Source of the DNA: Thermoproteota archaeon | GTDB lineage: Archaea > Thermoproteota > Thermoprotei_A > EX4484-217-1 | Assembly: GCA_029258915.1 (NCBI GenBank) | Contig: JAPDJU010000003.1 | Location: forward strand, 120,082 to 184,081 | DNA: 64,000 nt | Reading direction: 5' to 3' | Shown here: one piece after another, positions 56,646 through 64,000 of the stretch | How positions within the stretch are numbered: position 1 is the stretch's first letter | Layout of the letters: each line of letters begins with the position of its first letter | Made by a program: the position numbers and the translations under genes | The notes under the pieces: model-generated | Database searches by the model: none | What the model was told of the DNA's origin: nothing | The model's input: the letters and a program-made list of their open reading frames with translations, nothing else

Positions 56646-57634
56646 ATGCATGTGTTTAAGGATGTTCCTAAGCTTAGTCTTTTCCATAAGCCTACTTTGC
56701 TTGAGAAGTTAGAGAAGCTTAGTGAGGAATTGGGTGTTGAAGTTTATGTTAAAAGGGATGATGCTATTGAGTTTGCTATGGGTGGTAATAAGGTTAGGAA
56801 GCTCGAGTTTATTGTTGGTGAAGCATTAGCTATGGGGTGTGATACTTTAGTTACTGTTGGAGCTATCCATTCAAACCATGCTAGAACAACTGCTGCAGCA
56901 GCTAAGAAAGCCGGGTTAAATGCGCACTTAATTTTATGGCCTAGGAACTATGAGGTTAAAGGTAACCTACTGTTAGACATGCTTTATGATGCTGAAATAA
57001 CCTTCGTTGAAAGTAGGGAGGAAGCATTAGAGAAACTAAATGCCGTGGCTAAAGAGCTTAGGAGGAAGGGTGCGAAACCATATGTTATCCCGTTGGATGG
57101 AGCTATTCCAACAGGGATTTTAGGATATGTTGAAGCGGCTTTTGAAATAGTTAGGCAATTAGGAGAGTTAAACATTAAGCCCAAATACGTAGTCCACGCT
57201 TCAGGCTCTGGAGGAACACAAGCAGGACTAGTTTTAGGTTTAAAGCTTGCAGGAGTAAACGCTAAGGTCATTGGAATAGATATTATGGGAAAACTGAACT
57301 ACCTAAAAAAGTAATTGAGCTAATCAGAGAAACTATGGAGAAATATAGGTTAAAAGCCGATGTTAAGTCCGAAGACATAGTTGTTTACGATTACAGTTTC
57401 GGGGGATATGGTGTTTTATCGAAGAAGGTAGTTGATATTATGGTTAAAGTTGCTAAAACTGAGGGACTACTTCTAGACCCTGTTTATACTGCTAAGGCGT
57501 TTGCGGGATTAATAGACTTGGTTAGGAAGGGTGTAGTGGAACAAGGCTCGCAAGTAATTTTCATACATACAGGAGGCTACCCAATAATATTCCAGTATAG
57601 TGAAGAAGTTTGGAAGCTAATAAAGAAAGGCTAA
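56646..57634 (+). pseudogene. D-cysteine desulfhydrase / ACC-deaminase family, frameshifted
   Basis: The first frame (56646-57314) has KRDDAIEFAMGGNKVRKLEF with the PLP Lys, VGAIHSNHART and ASGSGGTQAGLVLGL. It stops after a one-base shift near 57290. The second frame picks up as PKKVIELIRETMEKYRLKAD and ends with FIHTGGYPIIFQY at 57634. Everything else is preserved, so the lesion is recent or a sequencing error. The enzyme would degrade D-cysteine or a related amino acid. Confidence 0.82.
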
Positions 57635-57702
57635 GTGCTAAAAACTTGTTATATTCAATATTCTCCTAACTCTTTTCTATATGCTTTGTAAAGTCTTTTA
57701 CC

Positions 57703-59100
57703 TCAGTTGTCTACGTCTTTTAGTTTGCCTAGGAAGAATCTAAGTACTGGTGGTTCGTAAACCCATTCTAAACCCTTTATTAGTTCTCTGTGTTCGTATA
57801 GCCAAGCTATTCTGTCTACAGCGTAGTCTATGTGTGATCTTAGGTAGGTTCTTCTTGGGAAAGCTATTCTAACAAGTTCTAGGTCTGAGAATACTTCTCT
57901 ACCGTCGGGTGTTCTCTCCATGGACATTGTTCCTCTTTCCATAGCCCTTATTCCAGACACTATGTAGAGTGCTGCTGCTAAAGCTCCTGCAGGATACTGA
58001 TTTTGCGGTACGTGAGGTAGGAACTTCATTGCATCTAAGTGTACACCTAATCCTCCTGGAGGAGTAACTACAGGTATTTTCTCCTTCTTAAGTTTTTCAA
58101 CAAAACACCTTATTTGCTCCACAGTAGAGCCAACTAGTGATTCATCAACCATTTCCCTTATTCCTACAGCCATAGCACCTAATTCCTTTATCGACATACC
58201 TCCATAAGTAAAGAATCCTTCATACACTGGAAGTAGTTCTTCTAGTTTCTCAAAGAACTTCTTATTGTTTGTTGCTATGAATCCTCCTCTAACGCACATT
58301 GCTTTTCTTGCGCTTGCATAGAATATGTCTGCTAAACTACACATTTCCTTAACTATTTCAGCAATAGACTTGTTTCTATATCCTCTTTCTCTTTGCTTTA
58401 TCAAATAAGCATTCCAATCAATCATGCTGCCATCTAAAACAAGAGGTATTTCATGCTCATCACATATTTCCTTAATTGTCCTCAAATTCTCCATGGAAAA
58501 TGGTTGTCCTCCGATAAGATTTGTTGTTGCCTCCATTCTAACAAACGGTATTTTCTCCTTACCATATTTTCTAATTACTTCCCTTAATTTCTCAGGATCC
58601 ATGTTTCCTTTAAATGGATGAGTGCTTTCAGTGTTTAGTGCTTCATTAATGTAAAGCTCCAGTACTTGCCCGCCAGCAAGTTCAAAATGAACTTTTGTTG
58701 TTGTAAAATGGTAATTCATAGGTATGACGTCGTCTTCCTTAATAAAAGCTTTAGCTAATAGATGCTCAGCAGCTCTACCTTGATGAGTAGGTAACACATA
58801 CTTGTATCCTAAAACGTCTTCTACAGCCTTAACAAGCTCATAAAATGTTTTACTCCCAGCATAGGAGTCTTGAGCAGTAATCATGGCAGCAAGTTGCTTA
58901 TCGCTCATCGCATTTACTCCACTATCAGTAAGCATGTCGAGAAATACATGTTCATTCTTAAGCAAAAACGTATTCCAAAATGCTTCCCTAATCGCCTTAA
59001 GCCTTTCATTAAGTGAAGGTAGCCGAAGTTTCTCTATAATTCTTACCCTGTAGCCGTCCACACACAGTTCTCCACCTTTAGACGACCTTACAATAATCAT
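57703..59100 (-). CDS. tnaA: Tryptophanase / tyrosine phenol-lyase family beta-eliminating lyase
   Basis: A 465-residue PLP enzyme. Motifs include TAQDSYAGSKTFYEL, LPTHQGRAAEHLL, RMEATTNLIGGQPFSM, VLDGSMIDWNAYL and the PLP-Lys region FYASARKAMCVRGGF. It splits tryptophan (to indole) or tyrosine into pyruvate and ammonia. In bacterial enzymes the PLP Lys is in KKD; here the neighbours are Arg and Ala, so specificity may differ. Intact in contrast to its neighbours. Confidence 0.88.
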   Translation of the reverse strand: MIIVRSSKGGELCVDGYRVRIIEKLRLPSLNERLKAIREAFWNTFLLKNEHVFLDMLTDSGVNAMSDKQLAAMITAQDSYAGSKTFYELVKAVEDVLGYKYVLPTHQGRAAEHLLAKAFIKEDDVIPMNYHFTTTKVHFELAGGQVLELYINEALNTESTHPFKGNMDPEKLREVIRKYGKEKIPFVRMEATTNLIGGQPFSMENLRTIKEICDEHEIPLVLDGSMIDWNAYLIKQRERGYRNKSIAEIVKEMCSLADIFYASARKAMCVRGGFIATNNKKFFEKLEELLPVYEGFFTYGGMSIKELGAMAVGIREMVDESLVGSTVEQIRCFVEKLKKEKIPVVTPPGGLGVHLDAMKFLPHVPQNQYPAGALAAALYIVSGIRAMERGTMSMERTPDGREVFSDLELVRIAFPRRTYLRSHIDYAVDRIAWLYEHRELIKGLEWVYEPPVLRFFLGKLKDVDN

Positions 59101-59284
59101 AACAAATAACCTGCAGAACGTTTAGTTATTATGTAGCTTTTATTGCATAAGTATTTACCGTTTATTTTAGTGGGATCCAAAACTAATCAGCAAAACATTT
59201 AACACTCCATTATTAACTCCCTATTTGCCTTTAAAAACAATAATAAGGAAACTTTAAGAAAGAAGTAGAAAAATAAACATTTGA

Positions 59285-59363
59285 GCGGCGGTCGTCTAGC
59301 CTGGATTAGGACGCCGGCCCCCCAAGCCGGCGATCCCGGGTTCAAATCCCGGCCGCCGCACCA
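59285..59363 (+). tRNA. tRNA-Gly(CCC) with C33 and encoded CCA
   Basis: Acceptor GCGGCGG/CCGCCGC, D stem GTCT/GGAC, anticodon stem CCGGC/GCCGG, loop CCCCCAA (59319-59325) with anticodon CCC at 59321-59323, T arm CCGGG-TTCAAAT-CCCGG, discriminator A and CCA. Position 33, almost always U, is C (59320). No intron. The 3' half is overlapped on the minus strand by an integrase fragment. Confidence 0.93.
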
Positions 59364-59459
59364 TAACTCCACCAGCTTCTCTAATGGTGCAACATATTTT
59401 CCCTCATGGTAAAGATAGTACTTGTTCTTGATTTTCTTAATGCTCCAAATAGAGGGCAA
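59285..59459 (-). pseudogene. N-terminal fragment of an SSV-type integrase
   Basis: From a TTG at 59459 the minus strand reads SIKKIKNKYYLYHEGKYVAP, then LEKLVELW and CGGRDLNPG as it enters the tRNA-Gly gene. SSV1 integrase begins with the same plan (a KGRYYVYK/GPL/VVES segment followed by a PPGFEPG tRNA-derived stretch). This is therefore the int(N) half left at the attachment site. No catalytic half and no second copy of the tRNA 3' end is in the window. Confidence 0.7.
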
Positions 59460-59529
59460 GTTAACCCCTACTATATGGTCTCAATTACAGAGGATAACAG
59501 TTTCTATTTGCCCGGCATAAGGGGTTAAC
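59460..59529. repeat. 10-bp inverted repeat
   Basis: GTTAACCCCT (59460-59469) and AGGGGTTAAC (59520-59529) are perfect inverted copies 50 bp apart, just beyond the integrase fragment. They may be a regulatory or recombination site of the lost element. The region 59530-59633 is otherwise empty. Confidence 0.5.
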
Positions 59530-59633
59530 CATGAGAAAAATGTAGAATTGTAAACACACCTATACATTATTAAAATTAAATATTAGAGAATATGTTCCTA
59601 GTTCCCTTTTCCCGGCACATCCTATCTATACGT

Positions 59634-59987
59634 TTAGTCTCTAATTATATGTTTGCCTTGTCTGTACCAGTCAGGCTTTATCCATAATCCGCGCATCTTT
59701 TCTAGCGTGAAGAAATGCATTATTTTCCTCTCTTTAAGAAATATCAGCACTACCCGTGGATAATCGAATTCACCTTCGAGAACCAAAACAACATCTGCAC
59801 TATAGCTCTTCAAACACTCCACGAACTCTTTATTATTCACATCTATTTCTTCACGCATTTCTCCTCTAAGACACTTAAACTCCTTAATATCCTTAGGCTC
59901 AATCTCGAACTTAGCAAAATACTTAGAAACAACTTCGTAAACGTCTGCATCGCACCATTCCGAACTATGAACCTTAATAAGAATCAT
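59634..59987 (-). CDS. Hypothetical 117-residue protein
   Basis: A soluble alpha/beta protein with ATG start 59987 (ILIKVHSSEWCDADVYEVV ... SADVVLVLEGEFDYPRVVLI). It is not recognised. The frame is intact next to the tRNA attachment site and may belong to the integrated element. Confidence 0.5.
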   Translation of the reverse strand: MILIKVHSSEWCDADVYEVVSKYFAKFEIEPKDIKEFKCLRGEMREEIDVNNKEFVECLKSYSADVVLVLEGEFDYPRVVLIFLKERKIMHFFTLEKMRGLWIKPDWYRQGKHIIRD

Positions 59988-60041
59988 ACTTTTCCCCTAC
60001 CTACTTTCCTTTTCGCGATTTTCGTAAATGTACTCGCATAC

Positions 60042-60330
60042 TTACTTTAGATCTCCCTTACCGTTGAAGTACCTAAAGCCTGCAATATCATCTGCTACGT
60101 ATAAAATCCTAAATGCTCCTTTAAATATAATATCCCCCACCTTCTCCTCATAAATGACCTTTACAAGATCACTTGTTCCTTCACGTAAGCTGTAGTGTTA
60201 GTTTCTTGTCTTCTAACTTTCTTACGCCTTTTAAGTTCCTTTAGGAACTCTTCGAACCTCTTCTCCCATTTAAGCTCTATATTGGAGGAGAATAGCCTAA
60301 TTGCTCTCTTAACATCCTACTTAAAGTTGC
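60042..60330 (-). pseudogene. Fragment of an unknown gene, frameshifted
   Basis: The minus strand reads LKWEKRFEEFLKELKRRKKV, then after a frameshift near 60175 VKVIYEEKVGDIIFKGAF, then RILYVADDIAGFRYFNGKGD to a stop at 60042-60044. The beginning is missing. No family. Confidence 0.45.
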
Positions 60331-60352
60331 CAGTAATAAACTTAATCACTAA

Positions 60353-60910
60353 TTGTTTAAGGTATTTGTCCTACGTTGCCTTCCTAAGTATTTGCTGTAC
60401 CTAAAGGTAAGTGTTAGGTTAAATCCTAAGAAACTCGAGTCATTTCAGATAATTAAGAAGCCTCAGTTCATCAATGTAGAGATCTTAAGGGGAATAGACC
60501 AAGCCCTAAAGCTCATTAACGATTCAAAGACTCATGAATCCTTCATAGAGCAATGGAGCGGCAAGAATGTTACGGTAATCGCGCTATACATCAATAATGG
60601 AGGCGATGAGAACTTAACCATAGTTAGTTGGGATGGGTACATCATACATGTAGTAGATGCTCATAATGGAAGCGCTATCTGCGGCTATGGCATAATAACT
60701 CAGGTACTGAAGCCAAACATCATCGTTGTAAAGCCTAGGGAGAAAAAGCTGTTCAGTCTACACATAATTGAGTACAGAGAAGGTGAACTATACATTGATG
60801 GTTATGAGTGTGGAAAAGTGAAACCAGGAGTATATATCATCAAGATGAACTTTCGAACAAAGCCTGGAATTTATGTAGAGATGGGTATTAAGTTTGGCTT
60901 TAATAAGTGA
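60353..60910 (+). CDS. Hypothetical beta-rich protein, start uncertain
   Basis: A 185-codon frame (TTG 60353). The part from about residue 20 looks coding: NPKKLESFQIIKKPQFINVE, ENLTIVSWDGYIIHVVDAHN and GKVKPGVYIIKMNF. The N-terminus may be truncated. It is followed by an exported protein gene 24 nt downstream. Not recognised. Confidence 0.45.
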   Translation: MFKVFVLRCLPKYLLYLKVSVRLNPKKLESFQIIKKPQFINVEILRGIDQALKLINDSKTHESFIEQWSGKNVTVIALYINNGGDENLTIVSWDGYIIHVVDAHNGSAICGYGIITQVLKPNIIVVKPREKKLFSLHIIEYREGELYIDGYECGKVKPGVYIIKMNFRTKPGIYVEMGIKFGFNK

Positions 60911-60934
60911 ATTCAAGAATTATGGTGATAATCG

Positions 60935-61690
60935 ATGATGAGGCGTCGAACACTTCTTATGATATCCTTCATAGCAGTGCTCTCTGCCTTTATCATAACT
61001 GCCTATCTAGTTATTGATAGAAGTTCCAGTAATGCTGAAGTCAAGGTAAAATTCAAGGTTCTTCACGGAAGAATCGTTAATGATTCTAGAGAAGTTAGTG
61101 GCACTTACTTCATCTTCCTGAATATGCGTAGCTTTAGAGAGGATTTCGCTCCATGGCTTGTATACATGGCTCTAACGAAGAACTATAGTTGGTGGGCGAA
61201 GGAGTTCTCTGATGATACTGCTAAAGCAACCCAGTACGTTAAGAAGATGTTTCAAGAAAATCGCATACCTCCGTTAAGACCTGAGAATATTTCACAGTAC
61301 CGTAGAGAGATAGCGACTACCGTACATGAGTGGTGATTTGCTAACCTATGGGAGAAGGTAATCCGATCTTGCGTACCACCATTCTATATCGAGGTGATGA
61401 TAGGGGATGAAATTTATGGTGTGTTTCACACTCATAGCCATGGATGTATAGAGCAATACAGGAAGGTGCTGGAACTTGGAGGAAGATTCGATCTGATAGT
61501 TATCTGGGTTGGTGACGAGCTGAAGCCAGTACAAGGAGACTTTAAGACCATTACTGGATGGAGCAGTATTTACAGCCTTGATTCAGGATTAATCAAGAAG
61601 CTGCTGAAGGTTATCGAGTTTGCTGGTTTCTGGAATGAGACATGGATAAGCATATCGATTCTATCAGCAGGCTTCAACATAGATGGCTAA
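60935..61690 (+). pseudogene. Exported protein gene with one in-frame stop
   Basis: It starts with a signal anchor (TLLMISFIAVLSAFIITAYL) and continues NAEVKVKFKVLHGRIVNDSR. The frame is interrupted by TGA at 61334-61336 (HEW-stop-FANLWEKV) but then continues in the same frame to GDEIYGVFHTHSHGCIEQYR, FDLIVIWVGDELKPV and SILSAGFNIDG at 61690. Only one stop damages an otherwise open 251-codon frame. Function unknown. Confidence 0.55.
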
Positions 61691-61735
61691 CTAGTATCTC
61701 TAAACATCCCCGACTACCAACACTACAACACTAGC

Positions 61736-62014
61736 ATGGGTGTAAACGTAAAGTATGTGGTAAATGAGCTTATCAGGAGGTTTCTAGATGTAGTAAAGAT
61801 ACGTTTACCACCATCGAAAACAGATGCTATAGTGTTTGCTAAGCTAGCACGCCTTACTGAAGTACTAAAATTCTTAAAATCTAAAGGCATTAAGACTGGA
61901 ATACCAACAAATACGATGGTAATCTTTAGGTGAAAAGCCAATGTACGTGAAGAAGCTCTTATTGTATATAAGGTGGCAAGTAATGGGCGCGTAGTTAAGA
62001 AGGTTATCGCTTGA
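61736..62014 (+). pseudogene. Fragment with in-frame stop
   Basis: Reads VNELIRRFLDVVKIRLPPSK and EVLKFLKSKGIKTGIP, then an in-frame TGA at 61931-61933, then KANVREEALIVYKVASNGRV to a stop at 62014. The pattern of one TGA in an open frame repeats that of the gene before it. Not recognised. Confidence 0.4.
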
Positions 62015-62224
62015 TGCATTTGCTATGGCGATAGCCTGCCGTTCGTTCTCGCCAAGGCTTTGGGGAATATCTAGGAGGAGCTCATTTACATTCACACTTT
62101 CAAGTATGTAGTTTCGGACATCCAATATTTGTAATCTATGTCCTTCTAACCTCCACTACTCATCATTAATTGTCGTAGGTGTTATTATTAGGTCTCTCTC
62201 ATATACCTTACCACTAATTATCAT
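62015..62224 (-). pseudogene. PIN-domain fragment
   Basis: From ATG 62224 it reads VYERDLIITPTTINDE, an in-frame TAG, then WRLEGHRLQILDVRNYILES and SLGENERQAIAIA, the middle of a PIN-domain nuclease. It is cut at about 62015 by the neighbouring fragment. PIN domains are toxin or rRNA-processing nucleases; this one is dead. Confidence 0.55.
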
Positions 62225-62457
62225 AACACCATCTTTCCAATAATATATCAATTAATTTAAAAACTATTGGATAAGGATTTCTATTGTTGCTTTGGCTTAT
62301 ATATTCTCACGTGGCTAAAGATATTTATGTTATATGTTAAGATATTCTGTACATTATTTTTTGCATCAATTGTTTTAAGGAGAACATATTAATGATTTTG
62401 CGAATTAGATATAACTTTATATATTGCTGTAGTGTAAAAAATGTTATAGGTGGAAAA

Positions 62458-63906
62458 GTGTTTTATGATGCTTTAACACGTGTTCAGGCAATCATTATAC
62501 TTGTTGTAGTAATTTTAGCGATTGGAACAGGATACTATGCCTATCTGGCAACCCAGCCTCCGGCAAAAACAACTACAACACCTCCCGCAACATCTCCAAC
62601 TACGACGACTAAGGAGATGGTAACTATTAGGATGGTTTACTGGCCTGGGCCAGAGAGTGAGGCATGGGCACCGGTTCTTGACTGGTACAACAAGGAGATG
62701 GCTCCTAAGACAGGGATTAGAATAGAGATGGTTACTTTTAGCAGAGAGGAGTTCTGGATTAAGGAGGACACAATTTTAGCTGCAAAATCCTCCGAGTTCG
62801 ACATTATCACGGCCGGAATATACAATGTTGGACACTATGCTCCACATCTCGTCCCAATAGATGATATGAGGGAGGAGCTGCTGAAACTAGGTATGCTTAA
62901 GGTCCATTTGGATGGTTTAACCGTTAATGGCCACCTGTACGGTGTTCCAACCCTTGGACTAAACAATCATGCATTATTTTACCGGAAGGACTTAATAGAT
63001 GATCTTCTTCACGACCCGAAGAAGATAGAGCTGTTCAAGCAGCTTTCGAAGAAGTATCTTGGAAAAGAACTTACACCCAAGCCTCCTGAGGAATGGGATT
63101 GGGACGACTACATAGCAACCGCGATCTTCTTCACTCAGAAATATAATCCCGACAGCCCTACAAAGTATGGCACAGCCGTCTACGGTAAGAGAGGCATGAT
63201 GGATACTCCATGGCACCTCATGGATATTGCATGGTCCTTTGGAGGGCACTGGTTTAAGCCTGGAACATATGAGCCCGACTTTACTAGCGATGCTTGGAAG
63301 AAGGCTATGCAGATATATGATACTTTGAGAAAGCTTGAAGTGTTTCCGCCAGACGTTTATGACTGGGACTACATGGGCGTTGATCACGGCTTGAAGTCGG
63401 GCCTCATCGCCTTCGCCATACATTTCTCAATAGCTTGGGCAGGCTTGAACGATCCTAGCCAAACAAAATATGCTGGAAAATTCGGCATGACACATACGCC
63501 CGGTGCAAGACAGCCTGATGGATCATTGAAGATAACCACATACGTAAATCCTGTGGGACTATGTGTTTCAAAGTATTCAAAACATATTGAAGAGGCTAAG
63601 AAGTTCTTACTCATAATGTCGAGCTATGAAATGCAGAAGCGCTACGTGGAGCATGGTGGCGTACCGCTAATAGCCTCCTTGTTGGAGGAGGCTGCCGATA
63701 AGCATCCTGACTGGAAGATCGATCTAGACATTATTCAGAACTATGGATACACTCTACCAGCAATACCTGAGGCCATTGACATCTTAGTGGCTATGTCTGA
63801 GGACATATCAGCAGTTCTCGCGGGCACCGAGGATCCAGACACTGCCCTGCAAAACATTAACAATAAGGTATACAATATTATGAAGGAGGCAGGCTATTAT
63901 AAGTAG
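62458..63906 (+). CDS. ABC-type sugar/solute-binding lipoprotein-like protein
   Basis: About 482 residues from GTG 62458, chosen because AGGTGG lies about 10 nt upstream; ATG 62392 would add 22 residues of unlikely sequence. The N-terminus LTRVQAIIILVVVILAIGTG is a signal/anchor resembling archaeal class III signals, followed by a Thr/Pro linker (PPAKTTTTPPATSPTTTT). The body is a family-1 solute-binding protein (YWPGPESEAWAPVLDWYN, YGVPTLGLNNHALFYRKDLI, EEAKKFLLIMSSYEMQKRYV). It captures a sugar or oligosaccharide outside the cell. It is visibly richer in G+C than its surroundings; permease genes would be expected downstream, outside the window. Confidence 0.88.
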   Translation: MFYDALTRVQAIIILVVVILAIGTGYYAYLATQPPAKTTTTPPATSPTTTTKEMVTIRMVYWPGPESEAWAPVLDWYNKEMAPKTGIRIEMVTFSREEFWIKEDTILAAKSSEFDIITAGIYNVGHYAPHLVPIDDMREELLKLGMLKVHLDGLTVNGHLYGVPTLGLNNHALFYRKDLIDDLLHDPKKIELFKQLSKKYLGKELTPKPPEEWDWDDYIATAIFFTQKYNPDSPTKYGTAVYGKRGMMDTPWHLMDIAWSFGGHWFKPGTYEPDFTSDAWKKAMQIYDTLRKLEVFPPDVYDWDYMGVDHGLKSGLIAFAIHFSIAWAGLNDPSQTKYAGKFGMTHTPGARQPDGSLKITTYVNPVGLCVSKYSKHIEEAKKFLLIMSSYEMQKRYVEHGGVPLIASLLEEAADKHPDWKIDLDIIQNYGYTLPAIPEAIDILVAMSEDISAVLAGTEDPDTALQNINNKVYNIMKEAGYYK

Positions 63907-64000
63907 TTAAACTAAATAATGTTTTTCACACATAACTCATACTCGTTTTTCTAAACCCCTTTTAAAATAAACGTTATTGGGTCTCCGAAATGGCCGCTGA

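Noticed and set aside
59199..59284. Continuation of the integrase-like frame past the tRNA (QARRPPLKCLFF onward)
   Set aside because: This is antisense translation of the tRNA 5' half and flank; only the part from 59285 to 59459 resembles an integrase.

Overview
The window is a 64 kb piece of an AT-rich archaeal chromosome. It carries a TATA-binding protein, Lhr-Core and Hel308 helicases, a digeranylgeranylglyceryl-phosphate-synthase-like UbiA enzyme, an archaeal phosphoglycerate mutase, an Sdh-type Ser protease, an archaeal PEP carboxykinase, a tRNA with more than one intron, C/D box sRNAs, PaREP1 and an SSV-type integrase fragment. Together these point to a thermophilic crenarchaeote (Thermoproteota). 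I cannot name the genus. Many genes start with TTG or GTG; some have a Shine-Dalgarno sequence and others look leaderless.

From 0 to about 30 kb the window is a dense housekeeping region. It holds a cupin; tRNA-Lys(CTT) with two introns; a metallophosphoesterase; TBP; dCTP deaminase interrupted by a 505-residue intein; alkylguanine alkyltransferase; family-4 uracil-DNA glycosylase; a SpoIIM-like membrane protein; an inositol-phosphatase-family enzyme; Xaa-Pro dipeptidase; and Lhr with a 158-residue mini-intein. A five-gene type IV pilus operon (three pilin-like proteins, ATPase, platform) follows, then an Lrp ligand-binding domain, a wrecked homoserine kinase, serine hydroxymethyltransferase, UbiA, Hel308, a nucleotide-sugar dehydrogenase, a DUF123 nuclease, a sugar-isomerase-like protein and an M20 peptidase. 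At least two C/D box sRNAs sit between genes. One has both guides matching neighbouring stretches of the 16S decoding region.

From about 30 to 45 kb intact genes alternate with decay. A TnpB element with an intact nuclease sits next to a truncated acetyltransferase. A second, frameshifted TnpB element lies inside a MATE transporter gene and its footprint can be reconstructed. Both elements carry the same divergently transcribed AbrB-like small ORF. Between them lie phosphoglycerate mutase, a membrane Ser protease and a HAD / methyltransferase / DUF362 / aminotransferase cluster. Nitroreductase, DUF998 and a two-anchor membrane protein are broken.

From about 47 to 62 kb is an accessory zone full of gene fossils: a broken tyrosine recombinase, PaREP1, fragments of a secretion ATPase, a class V aminotransferase, a prolyl oligopeptidase, a metallo-beta-lactamase and a PIN domain. 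Within it are intact-looking genes for a VirB2/TrbC-like pilin (the fold used by archaeal DNA-import systems), two small membrane proteins and a winged-helix regulator, partly bracketed by a 37-bp direct repeat. Tryptophanase and tRNA-Gly(CCC) follow; an integrase N-terminal fragment runs antisense into the tRNA and marks an old integration site. The window ends with a complete sugar-type ABC solute-binding protein.
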